This document shows, piece after piece, positions 26,630 to 34,971 of a stretch of 64,000 nucleotides of DNA (the stretch's first letter is position 1; the number at the start of each line of letters is the position of its first letter). This stretch comes from Granulosicoccus sp947495035 (GTDB lineage Bacteria; Pseudomonadota; Gammaproteobacteria; Granulosicoccales; Granulosicoccaceae), in assembly GCF_050589605.1 (NCBI RefSeq), contig NZ_JBNGOO010000018.1; one strand, given 5' to 3'. A program made the position numbers and the translations under genes. Under the pieces are notes generated by a model. It was not told where the DNA came from, searched no databases, and saw only the letters and a list, made by a program, of their open reading frames with translations.

Positions 26630-27346
26630 ATGCGTTCAATTTTTTCACGGATACCGATTACTCGAATTGTTCCTCGAGTCATGAATCTGTTGATAGCTTC
26701 TTTCTTTGTGCATTTTTTCATTGGTCAGGAAATTTCCCATGCGAGAGAGCTGCCTCAGCATGAAATCACTGCTGATAGTAGTGATTTCGCATTGAGAGAC
26801 TCTTTACTTGACATGGATTATGAAAGTTTCAAAAGCCATCTATCGAATGGGGCAGATCCAACGGCGTGGTTGGACGACTCACAGTTCGGCTGGGTTATGT
26901 GTGCAGCAACGGAGTCAGGTCGAGAAGAATATTTGAAATTGTTGATAGAGAGTGGTAATGACGTCAATTTTCGGCAGACGGATATCAGCAGCGCAATTTC
27001 ATTACCATTGACTTGTGCTGTTCGGTTTGGAAATCTCAATGCATTGAAGTTGCTGGTAGACGCAGGTGCACAACCAGAGAGAACTCCTTGTGATGCTTGT
27101 GTCAACCGCAAGCCAATGAGCGTGATGTCGGAGGCCATCCTCGTCAGAAAGTACGAATTGGCTGACTGGTTGTTCAACAAGGGAAACTACACGGATGCGC
27201 AGTTGCGTACCGATGCGAGCATTCTGCAGCGCCAGAAAGTCAATGAATCTTCCGCCCAGAATATCCATCGATTGACACTGGCCGAAAAACTGCGAGAAAG
27301 TGGGTATGAAGTCAGGCTGTGGAGCAGAGGTGAAGAATCTGACTAA
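26630..27346 (+). CDS. Exported ankyrin-repeat protein, candidate immunity protein
   Basis: A 238-residue protein with an N-terminal hydrophobic export signal (about residues 10-37) and at least two ankyrin-like repeats (YLKLLIESGNDVNFRQTD and ALKLLVDAGAQPE), plus weaker flanking ones. It starts 23 bp after the lipase gene and the DNA here is more AT-rich than the neighbourhood. Ankyrin proteins serve as periplasmic immunity proteins for several lipase effectors, so an inhibitor of the upstream lipase is the best reading, without direct proof. Confidence 0.65.
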   Translation: MRSIFSRIPITRIVPRVMNLLIASFFVHFFIGQEISHARELPQHEITADSSDFALRDSLLDMDYESFKSHLSNGADPTAWLDDSQFGWVMCAATESGREEYLKLLIESGNDVNFRQTDISSAISLPLTCAVRFGNLNALKLLVDAGAQPERTPCDACVNRKPMSVMSEAILVRKYELADWLFNKGNYTDAQLRTDASILQRQKVNESSAQNIHRLTLAEKLRESGYEVRLWSRGEESD

Positions 27347-27444
27347 CGACGAAGCTTGTCTGAAGTCTCTGCTGTCAGACAGATGCCACGAGGCCCGGCC
27401 GTAAATCTGACCGGACCGCGTGCAGTCGAGAAACTACTGCCTGA

Positions 27445-29535
27445 TCAACCTGCTGGAGTTGCAAGTTCGATGGTTTCACTGCGTCGCCATATGACCGGAC
27501 TCGCATCGGAGGCTGTGGCGTCCAGTGAATTCGGTGGCAGGTAGTCCGGTGTGACATGGTATTCGTAGCTGGTTCCGGGTTGTACCGTGTCATCAACATA
27601 GTCGTGGGCGCCGGCGGGAGCGCGGGCTAGTGGCACCCCATTGCGCCAGATCAGGTAGCGGCCATACCTTTGTACGGCAGGATCGCCGCCGAAGGATATC
27701 TGCACGAGACGTGCTCCATAGATGATGGATGACAGACTCTCCAGTGGTTCGTATGCAGGTACCTGACGCACACTCTGGGACAGAACGGAGCCATTCTCGT
27801 CAATGACTGACAGAGTAATCTCTGCCGCTGCACCGTCGAGCGGATCGAAGGTGTGGGTCAGTGTGTCAGCATTCAGTTCTTCAACAAGTCGTCCTCCGAA
27901 CTCCAGGCGATAGCCGGCAGCAGCAGACAGGGTCGATGCGTTCCAGCGTGCTGACAGAAAGGCGGGGCCTCGCTCGATGCGAGTGAATCCTGGGCCGTTC
28001 TCGTCCAGGCTGCGTTGCTGACCGGGGAAGGCGCTACCGTCTTCGAAAACCACATCGTCACGACCGTTGCCGTCTACGTCCAGGGGGCCGTTGCGGTGGT
28101 CACGTGGCAGGCGGAATCCGACAGAGCCATCCATGTCATCCAGCCAGATGATGTCCGGGCGCGACCCTGACCTGCCAAAGACGATGGCGTCGCTGGAAGC
28201 ACCTCGCATCCCGAAGTCGGTAATGCCATCGCCGTCGATATCGCCGACGTCTCCGAATCCGCCACCGGCGATACAAGGGCTGGCAGCAGCTTCTACAAGG
28301 CGAGTTACTGATGGAGTGGTTTGATTGTCGAGAGTGTCAACGGTAGTGGTCCCATTGCTGCTGCCATAGAAGATGGCTGAACGTGCTCCGTATCCGCATC
28401 CCGATGTGCCAAGTGAATGATTGACGACCAGGTCGTCAAACCCGTCGGCATCGACATCCCCCAGGGCTGACGCTGCACAGTAGGTGCTGGCGGAGCAATC
28501 GCGAACCAGTTCGACACCGTCTGCAATGGTCGCGTTCGTTATTCCGCTGCGTCCGTAAATGACCTGAGGGCCGAGTTCCACGCGATTGAGGGCCAATATA
28601 TCGTCAGCGCCGTTTCCATCCACATCACCCGCTGCTTCAATATACGCTTGAGGTCGGAGTGTCAGTAGAATTTCGCCGTCATCCAATTCATCGGAGCTTC
28701 GATTTGCGGGAAAACCTGCTCTGCCTTCAATGATCTTCCAGGCTTGCGACGAGGATTCTCCGAGAGTCTTGACGAGCACATCGTCGAAGCCATCGGCATT
28801 GAAATCTCCCAGTGTCGTCAGACCTCGATCGAATCCGGCAGGGACCACATCGTCAAGGCTGAAGCCATTCTGTCCATCAAGTGAACGCACATCTATCAAT
28901 GAGTCAGTCAGACCACCGAAGATGACAGCGCCGACACCGGGGCCGTAGCCAGTAGCGGGGGACACAAAAGCTGCGATGTCGATTCGATCATCGCCATTGA
29001 CATCCCCGATCTCATATATCGACGTGACATCGAGACAATTACCGCCAGAGCCGTAGATGATGCGCAAGGATCCTTCGAGATCAGAGGTGGTCAGGGTCGA
29101 GCTGGAGATCGTTGCCGAGGGCAGTAATACGCCTGCTGCACATTCACTGACCATTCCAGCTGGTGCGAGAAATACGTAATCGGAAATACCGTCACCGTCT
29201 GTATCAGCGATGGGAAGGCTGCCTTCACGACCGCCAAAGCGGCTATCGCTGAGCATGACACCGTTCAGTGTGCGCTGTACGGACAGCGTGCGAGTGGCTG
29301 GATCCTCGATGCTGGCGGGAAACAGGAGGTTGCCGACTCCACTTCCTGTGGAATCGCCGCCATTGCCATTGCCATTGCTGTCGCCACCACCATTGCTACC
29401 GCCGTTATCTGAACCATCGTCGCTGCCGTTCGTCATGCCATCGTCCTGACTGGCGTCTGGCGTGTTCGGGGAATCACTGCATGACGACAATGCCAGTATG
29501 GCAAGGAGAGATAAACAGGCGGGATGAGTTTTCAT
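27445..29535 (-). CDS. FG-GAP/integrin-like beta-propeller lipoprotein
   Basis: A 696-residue lipoprotein. MKTHPACLSLLAILALSSC is a lipoprotein signal with the lipobox ending at Cys19, followed by a low-complexity Asp/Gly/Asn/Ser linker. The body has five or more FG-GAP-type repeats with calcium-binding loops such as DTDGDGISD, DVNGDDRID and DFNADGFDD. A C-terminal part with fibronectin-like strands follows. It is probably an outer-membrane or surface adhesion protein. Start ATG 29535 is fixed by the signal. It diverges from the acidic secreted protein at 29792. Confidence 0.8.
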   Translation of the reverse strand: MKTHPACLSLLAILALSSCSDSPNTPDASQDDGMTNGSDDGSDNGGSNGGGDSNGNGNGGDSTGSGVGNLLFPASIEDPATRTLSVQRTLNGVMLSDSRFGGREGSLPIADTDGDGISDYVFLAPAGMVSECAAGVLLPSATISSSTLTTSDLEGSLRIIYGSGGNCLDVTSIYEIGDVNGDDRIDIAAFVSPATGYGPGVGAVIFGGLTDSLIDVRSLDGQNGFSLDDVVPAGFDRGLTTLGDFNADGFDDVLVKTLGESSSQAWKIIEGRAGFPANRSSDELDDGEILLTLRPQAYIEAAGDVDGNGADDILALNRVELGPQVIYGRSGITNATIADGVELVRDCSASTYCAASALGDVDADGFDDLVVNHSLGTSGCGYGARSAIFYGSSNGTTTVDTLDNQTTPSVTRLVEAAASPCIAGGGFGDVGDIDGDGITDFGMRGASSDAIVFGRSGSRPDIIWLDDMDGSVGFRLPRDHRNGPLDVDGNGRDDVVFEDGSAFPGQQRSLDENGPGFTRIERGPAFLSARWNASTLSAAAGYRLEFGGRLVEELNADTLTHTFDPLDGAAAEITLSVIDENGSVLSQSVRQVPAYEPLESLSSIIYGARLVQISFGGDPAVQRYGRYLIWRNGVPLARAPAGAHDYVDDTVQPGTSYEYHVTPDYLPPNSLDATASDASPVIWRRSETIELATPAG

Positions 29536-29791
29536 GTGAACGCTCTTGCAACGGTCTGGTTTTACCGAGCATCGAAAAGGTGTGAAAGCGGGTTCGAGGC
29601 GCGCGCTGAAGTCGCCTTCAGCGATCGGCCCAAGCGCGAATCTATCAATATGCCCGCTGGCCTGTCTCGGTAAGAGTGGCGAAAAAAATGCTTGCATCCC
29701 GTGTTTATCACCAAGTGATGAACTGCGGGTAAGCCAGCGATGAACTGCTGGCGGCAATCTGTCTACTCCATTCACAAATCGGGGAAGGACA

Positions 29792-30829
29792 GTGACTTAT
29801 TCTACAAACACGCGTGTTCTGGTCACCACGAGTTGGACCACCCTGGCCTTGCTGGTCGGATCGTTTTCAGGAGGCGTCATGGCTTGGGATGTGCCGACCA
29901 ATCTTGGCGAACAGGATGATGCACTGGTCTGGGAGTCCGAAGCTCCCAGTTTCAACATCTACGAAGATGGTGGCTATATTGCGACTGTGCACGGGACCAA
30001 CAGCTATGAGCCGATATTCTCGAACAGTGAGTATCAGGTTGTCGCTCATGACCATGGCAATCAGTTCACCGCCATCTCGGCCAGCTTTTTCTACCTGGAC
30101 GATGATGATGACGGCGATCTTGAGCCAGACGACTCGGAGGAGTTGGAATTTGATGAAGCTGAGTTGTATTTCGAGCTCAACAATACCGACGGAGATCTGG
30201 GTATTCACTCAGTCGTCGACGGCGATGCCTGGACGAATCTGAAATATGAAGATGTCAATGGTCGTGTGTTGATTGACGTTCAAGTAAGCGGGGTCATGGC
30301 CAAGCAGGGGCTCACCGAGTTTTTCTTCGAAAGTGCTGAACCAACTTTCGACGAACTTTCCCCGGCTGATTTCTTTGCCCGATTTCCCGCGGGTATCTAT
30401 GATTTCGAGGGTACAACCATCGACGGTGAAGACATCGAGGCAGAAACGATGCTCTCTCAGGTGCTGCCAGCGCCGGCGACGATCTATATCGGAGCCAACC
30501 CGGCGGGCCCCTTCGAGGGCTGTGAGGATGATTCTGCCCTTGATCCGTCTGCCATGATGGAGCTTTCGGGTGGGCTGCGCGCTCAATGGGACCCTGTTAC
30601 CACACACCATCCAGACATCGGAATGCCGGGTGAGATCGAGGTGGAGATCTATCAATTTGTCTTCGAAGGCGAAGAGGTACACCTGAGTGTGGATCTGGAT
30701 GCGGACACCACCGAATTCATCATCCCTGCTGAATTCATACACAGCGGAGCCCCGGGAAAACTGGAAGTGCTGGTTCGCGATGCTACGCATAATCAGGTGG
30801 GAACCGAGGCCTGTTTCCAGGTTCAATAG
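29792..30829 (+). CDS. Secreted acidic hypothetical protein
   Basis: A 345-residue protein with a GTG start preceded by GGGGAAGGACA and a clear signal peptide (about residues 1-31, ending near VMA). The mature part is very acidic, with a run YLDDDDDGDLEPDDSEELEF near residue 105 that could bind calcium, and beta-rich segments. I recognise no family. The neighbouring genes on both sides encode envelope proteins, so a surface or periplasmic role is likely. Confidence 0.6.
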   Translation: MTYSTNTRVLVTTSWTTLALLVGSFSGGVMAWDVPTNLGEQDDALVWESEAPSFNIYEDGGYIATVHGTNSYEPIFSNSEYQVVAHDHGNQFTAISASFFYLDDDDDGDLEPDDSEELEFDEAELYFELNNTDGDLGIHSVVDGDAWTNLKYEDVNGRVLIDVQVSGVMAKQGLTEFFFESAEPTFDELSPADFFARFPAGIYDFEGTTIDGEDIEAETMLSQVLPAPATIYIGANPAGPFEGCEDDSALDPSAMMELSGGLRAQWDPVTTHHPDIGMPGEIEVEIYQFVFEGEEVHLSVDLDADTTEFIIPAEFIHSGAPGKLEVLVRDATHNQVGTEACFQVQ

Positions 30830-30864
30830 TGCCGCTGGAGCCTCAGTCTGCTACAGGCGTGCTT

Positions 30865-30898
30865 GCCGGTGTGGTTGAACTACCAAAACCGCACCGGC
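30865..30898. terminator. Hairpin between convergent genes
   Basis: A 12-bp stem (30865-30876 with 30887-30898, one G-T wobble) with a 10-nt loop lies between the convergent secreted-protein and barrel genes. There is no strong T-run, so termination is likely but not certain. Confidence 0.5.
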
Positions 30899-30926
30899 AG
30901 CGTCTCGATGACAGGCAACGGTAGCA

Positions 30927-32351
30927 TCAGAATTCGTAGGTGAGCTCTACCGCGATACGATCGATCGATTCCCTTTGACCGGAATCCATCAGCTCTCCGG
31001 TAATCAGCCGTGCAATACTCAACTCGGTCTGCAGACCATCGATTGGCTCGAACTCCAGACTCAGGCGAGTTTCGTGTCCCAGTCTGCGATCACCGGTATT
31101 CAGATCAAGGTCGATCTCGGCCTCCAGAGTATCGTCATGGAGCGAATCTCGGCTATAGCGATGGTGGGTCAATGCATAGCGGGTGCTGCCGAATATGTGT
31201 CCTCGAAGCTGGATCGTGGCTATACGCAGATTGGACAGCTCCGGGTCGAGGACTTCTCCGTAGTAGTGATGATCGATCTCGTTCGAGTGCAGTCCGGTTT
31301 GTCGGAAGGTGCCGGAACCTTCAGCTTGACCGAGGTCTGTGCCTGATCCGATGGAGTAGCCCAGAGACAATGTGTGGTTTGACAGTTGCTGAGGTGTCCA
31401 GTGCAGCCAGACGCTGAAAGCCCAGGCATTTGCGGAGACCGAATCCACCGGCGCTACATCCGGCTGGTTTTCCTGATCATCATCGTCCGTATTGTCCGAG
31501 TCCGGACTTTCGACATCCGGGCTATCGTCATCTTCCACTGCCTGCGTTCGCAAGGTTCCGCCCATCCACGCTCCCCGCGACTGCAGTTCGAATCGGTGGC
31601 CACGATTGGTGACATGGGCCTGGCGCAGCTGCAGGCCAATCCAGGCCAGGCCGTCGTCACTGGAGTCTGCATTGACGGAAGTTTGATGGCGTGCTGGCTG
31701 ATGGCGAGAGGAGCGATCCTGGCGAGCAGTCAGATGTACATCCCACTGAGTCCATTCGGAGGGTCTGATTCTCAGGTGACCGAACAGCCAGTAAATGCTG
31801 TCCAGTTCGGGATCCCGGGGCGCCGGGTTGCTGCGTGGTGCGTCTGAGCTTCGGCCCAGTCCGACCATGTGGAATGATCGTTCGGTGTGTCCTCGTAGGG
31901 TCACAGCGTCCAGTTCCTCGTCCCACCACCAGCCCTCGTCGTCAGTGATATTCTGTCGTCCGATACGTAATGAGGTATTCGTATCGGTATTCCCGCTCCA
32001 TTGCAGCCAGTATTCCTCTAGCACCGCACGATTGTCGACATCGGATTGCAGGTCGCCCTCGAATTTCTGCTGTTCGGAAATCAAATCAATGTCCACCAGG
32101 CCGACGAGAACCTGGCTTACACGGTAGGATCGCCTGAACTCGAGTTCAGCGGTAAAGGCCGGGGACACCAGATCTTCCGCGTCATCGGCTGACAGTGCAT
32201 GGCGATGGGACTCATAGGAGAGTGTCAGGACCGTTTCAGACTCGTGGGCTGATTCGGCATCCTCGTCATCCTCCTCGCTCCAGCAACTGGTAGAGGTCAG
32301 GGCAAGCGGTACGGCGAACAACAGAGTAGGAATGATCGTCATCGTGTTCAT
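30927..32351 (-). CDS. Alginate-export-like outer-membrane beta-barrel
   Basis: A 474-residue exported protein ending in ...VELTYEF, with the C-terminal Phe typical of outer-membrane barrels. An N-terminal signal is followed by an acidic stretch, then alternating amphipathic strands with LRIGRQNITDDEGWWWDEEL, the RxGRQ-type motif common in alginate-export (AlgE) and related barrels. An acidic (DSPDVESPDSDNTDDDDQ) insertion interrupts one loop. Substrate is unknown. It is leftward, followed upstream by the histidine-kinase pair. Confidence 0.65.
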   Translation of the reverse strand: MNTMTIIPTLLFAVPLALTSTSCWSEEDDEDAESAHESETVLTLSYESHRHALSADDAEDLVSPAFTAELEFRRSYRVSQVLVGLVDIDLISEQQKFEGDLQSDVDNRAVLEEYWLQWSGNTDTNTSLRIGRQNITDDEGWWWDEELDAVTLRGHTERSFHMVGLGRSSDAPRSNPAPRDPELDSIYWLFGHLRIRPSEWTQWDVHLTARQDRSSRHQPARHQTSVNADSSDDGLAWIGLQLRQAHVTNRGHRFELQSRGAWMGGTLRTQAVEDDDSPDVESPDSDNTDDDDQENQPDVAPVDSVSANAWAFSVWLHWTPQQLSNHTLSLGYSIGSGTDLGQAEGSGTFRQTGLHSNEIDHHYYGEVLDPELSNLRIATIQLRGHIFGSTRYALTHHRYSRDSLHDDTLEAEIDLDLNTGDRRLGHETRLSLEFEPIDGLQTELSIARLITGELMDSGQRESIDRIAVELTYEF

Positions 32352-32489
32352 TGAATCTCCTCAGCATTTCGCTTTCCCACGCCTCTCCCGGGTCACAGGC
32401 CTCACACGAATCTCACGCATAACACAGATCACACAGATCACAGACGTCCAGCCTGGCCAGTCATCTGTCGTGACGCTACCGTTGTCGGG

Positions 32490-33959
32490 TTACGAGGGTG
32501 TCGTGTTTCCGGTTTTCGATTCGTTCCGTGCACCTTGTTTGCTGACTTGTCGACTGACGATCCGGCCGACACCTGTTTCATGCAGTCGCAATCGGAATAC
32601 GGTACGTTTTCCCGGAATCGAACTCACTGTCAGTTCGCCACCATGTGCCTTTGCCACAGCGTGGGCGTAGCTGAGACCCAGTCCACAGCCCATGCCCCCA
32701 CGACTGGAATCGGCTCGGTAGAACCGATCGAAAACATGGTTCAACGAGATGGGAGGTATGCCGATACCATTGTCAGCAACCTCTGTCACGACACAGCCGT
32801 TCATGCGCTTCATCGCTACGGAAATCTCGCCGCCCTCGGGCGTGTATTTCAATGCATTGTCCAGCAGGTTGGAAAGCAATCGTTGCAAGCTGTTGCTGTC
32901 CGCCTTGACATGGCATGCTCTTTCGATCGAGCGAAGCAGGGCAATTTGTTTGAGCTCCATTGCCGGTTCGAAAAAATCACAGGCATCCCGGCACAAGTCG
33001 CTCAGATCGAGTGTCTGCGTATGCAGCGTCAGTACACCGGCCTCGGCTTCGGCAACGTCCAGCGACAAGTCGATCATTCGAATCAGCCTGTCACATTCGG
33101 ACACCGTGTGATCGACACTTTCAGCGATCTGCCGGGAGTCGGGAGGTTTGTGCAGCAGAGACTCGGATATCAGTCTGATTCTGCCCAATGGGCTGCGTAG
33201 ATCGTGAGCGATATTGTCGGTCATCTCTCGCATATGGTGAATCAATGCCTGTAAACGACCAGCCATGGCATCGAAGGTGTCCGCCAGTGATTGCACTTCT
33301 TCCAGTTGCCCTTGCAAGTTGGCTCGGGAATCCAGATCTCCCTTGCTGAAACCCTTGGCAGCGACACTGACTCTGTGAATACCGGACACGGTTCTGCGGG
33401 TGACCAGCCAGACCAGCAGGGACGCGATGGGAATGGCCAGCAGGAACACGGCCGTGAATGCGAATACCAGCAGTTCGGTGATGTCCTGATGGTCCTCGGT
33501 CGATTCGCCGAGAATCAGTACATGCTCCGGCGATAGCCGACCGTAGATGGTTCGTGTCCGTGCCTCCTGGCTATCCAGGTCCATTGTCAGAATCACCGGC
33601 TCGTACGCGTTCGATAGTTGCGCCCTCACCAGCGAGAAATCCGGTTCGAGGCCATTCCAGAAATACATGTCGGATTGATGGATCAGGGTCAGGTCAGAAT
33701 CCAGAAGCATGAGGAAAACGGACTCATGCTCATCGTTGGCTGTCTCCTTGTTGATTTCGTCAATGACACCGGAGATTCCCTCATTGCTCAGCGTGTGGGA
33801 AAATTCACTGATGTCTTCCATCAGATCCTCATCCATGCTTTGCATGAGCATTCGGTTGATGGACCAGTAGAGCAGGGTGAAGCAGACCAGCAACAGCAGG
33901 GTGAAGGTGAGAACCGTATAGACGGTGAGCCTTCCACTCAGTGTTCTGGACAGTTTCAT
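32490..33959 (-). CDS. Two-component sensor histidine kinase
   Basis: A 489-residue inner-membrane kinase. Transmembrane helices at about 13-33 and 165-187 flank a periplasmic sensor of about 130 residues. A HAMP domain follows, then the DHp box IAHDLRSPLGR with the phosphorylated His252, and the ATPase boxes NLLDNALKYTPEGG, VADNGIGIPP and GMGCGLGLSYAHAVA. ATG 33959 lies 2 bp past the regulator stop, so both are one operon. The periplasmic sensor resembles QseC/CusS-type architecture; the signal is unknown. Confidence 0.9.
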   Translation of the reverse strand: MKLSRTLSGRLTVYTVLTFTLLLLVCFTLLYWSINRMLMQSMDEDLMEDISEFSHTLSNEGISGVIDEINKETANDEHESVFLMLLDSDLTLIHQSDMYFWNGLEPDFSLVRAQLSNAYEPVILTMDLDSQEARTRTIYGRLSPEHVLILGESTEDHQDITELLVFAFTAVFLLAIPIASLLVWLVTRRTVSGIHRVSVAAKGFSKGDLDSRANLQGQLEEVQSLADTFDAMAGRLQALIHHMREMTDNIAHDLRSPLGRIRLISESLLHKPPDSRQIAESVDHTVSECDRLIRMIDLSLDVAEAEAGVLTLHTQTLDLSDLCRDACDFFEPAMELKQIALLRSIERACHVKADSNSLQRLLSNLLDNALKYTPEGGEISVAMKRMNGCVVTEVADNGIGIPPISLNHVFDRFYRADSSRGGMGCGLGLSYAHAVAKAHGGELTVSSIPGKRTVFRLRLHETGVGRIVSRQVSKQGARNESKTGNTTPS

Positions 33960-33961
33960 GC

Positions 33962-34642
33962 TCAATCTGCTTCGCGTTTGAGTACATAGCCAGCGCCACG
34001 TATCGTGTGAATGAGTGTGTGCTGGTACTGCTTGTCGATTTTCTCCCGCAGCTTGCTGATTCTGGCTTCGACGACATTGGTGCAAGGGTCAAACGTGTAG
34101 TTCCAGACACGCTCCATGATCATTGTTCTGGAGACCACAATGCCCGCGTTTCTGATCAGGTATTCCAGAAGCGCAAATTCCTTGGGTTGCAAGTCGATGC
34201 GTTGTCCTGCTCGGCTGACGCTGCGAGAGAGCAGGTCCATTTCGATATCGTCGAAGCATAGGGTCGAGGAGCTGTCAGTATGGGCGGCCCGGCGAGACAA
34301 GGCTTCGAGACGAGCCAGAAGTTCGGAGTAGGAAAAGGGTTTGATGAGATAATCATCACCACCGGCACGTAGTCCGGTGATACGATCATCAACGCTTCGT
34401 CTGGCGCTGAGTATCAGTACCGGGGACTGAATACCCTGACATCGCATGCGCTCTATCACTGCAAGTCCATCCAGCTTTGGCAGCATCAGATCGACGATGG
34501 CAACGTCGAAACGCTCGTTCAGTGCATAATCAAGGCCGTCGAGACCGTCCTGAGCGAGCAGCATCGTATGTCCCGCTTCACTCAGACCGCGCTGTAGAAA
34601 AGCGGATACGACATCATCATCCTCTATCAGAAGAATCCTCAC
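33962..34642 (-). CDS. OmpR-family response regulator
   Basis: A 226-residue regulator with a receiver domain (acidic triad IEDDD, phospho-acceptor Asp51 in VDLMLPKLDG, Lys in LIKPFSYSELLARL) and a C-terminal winged helix typical of OmpR/PhoB (FALLEYLIRNAG, VEARISKLREKID, IRGAGYVLK). I chose GTG 34642 because GGAGAA lies nine bases upstream and the receiver fold begins there. It is the first gene of the leftward pair with the kinase. Confidence 0.92.
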   Translation of the reverse strand: MRILLIEDDDVVSAFLQRGLSEAGHTMLLAQDGLDGLDYALNERFDVAIVDLMLPKLDGLAVIERMRCQGIQSPVLILSARRSVDDRITGLRAGGDDYLIKPFSYSELLARLEALSRRAAHTDSSSTLCFDDIEMDLLSRSVSRAGQRIDLQPKEFALLEYLIRNAGIVVSRTMIMERVWNYTFDPCTNVVEARISKLREKIDKQYQHTLIHTIRGAGYVLKREAD

Positions 34643-34971
34643 TGAACATTCTCCAGGCGTGTCACGGAGCAGGTTCACACATCATGCGAATCATTTCATC
34701 CGTTCGCAGGCAGTCTTCTGCAGATCAACTGCGGATCGAACCCGCCGATACTGTCACTCTAGAACAACGAGGCCTTGAGTAGTATTATCAATTGATGAAC
34801 TTTGAACTTGTCGGTGGCTCGTGGCGTGTAGCGTGTAGCGTGTAGCGTGTGGCTTGTTGGTTCGTGACTCGGTAGCTCCGCAAGCAGAGGAGCTTTGGTG
34901 CCTGTTCTGGCTCCCGTTCCAGTACCTGCTTGGGTGACCGCTTTGACGTCTGATTTGACGCCTGCTTGAGA
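34643..34971. other. Intergenic region with 7-bp repeat
   Basis: No gene in 329 bp. It holds the promoter region of the two-component pair and, at 34824-34851, four 7-bp units of gcgtgta (the last gcgtgtg). Confidence 0.6.
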
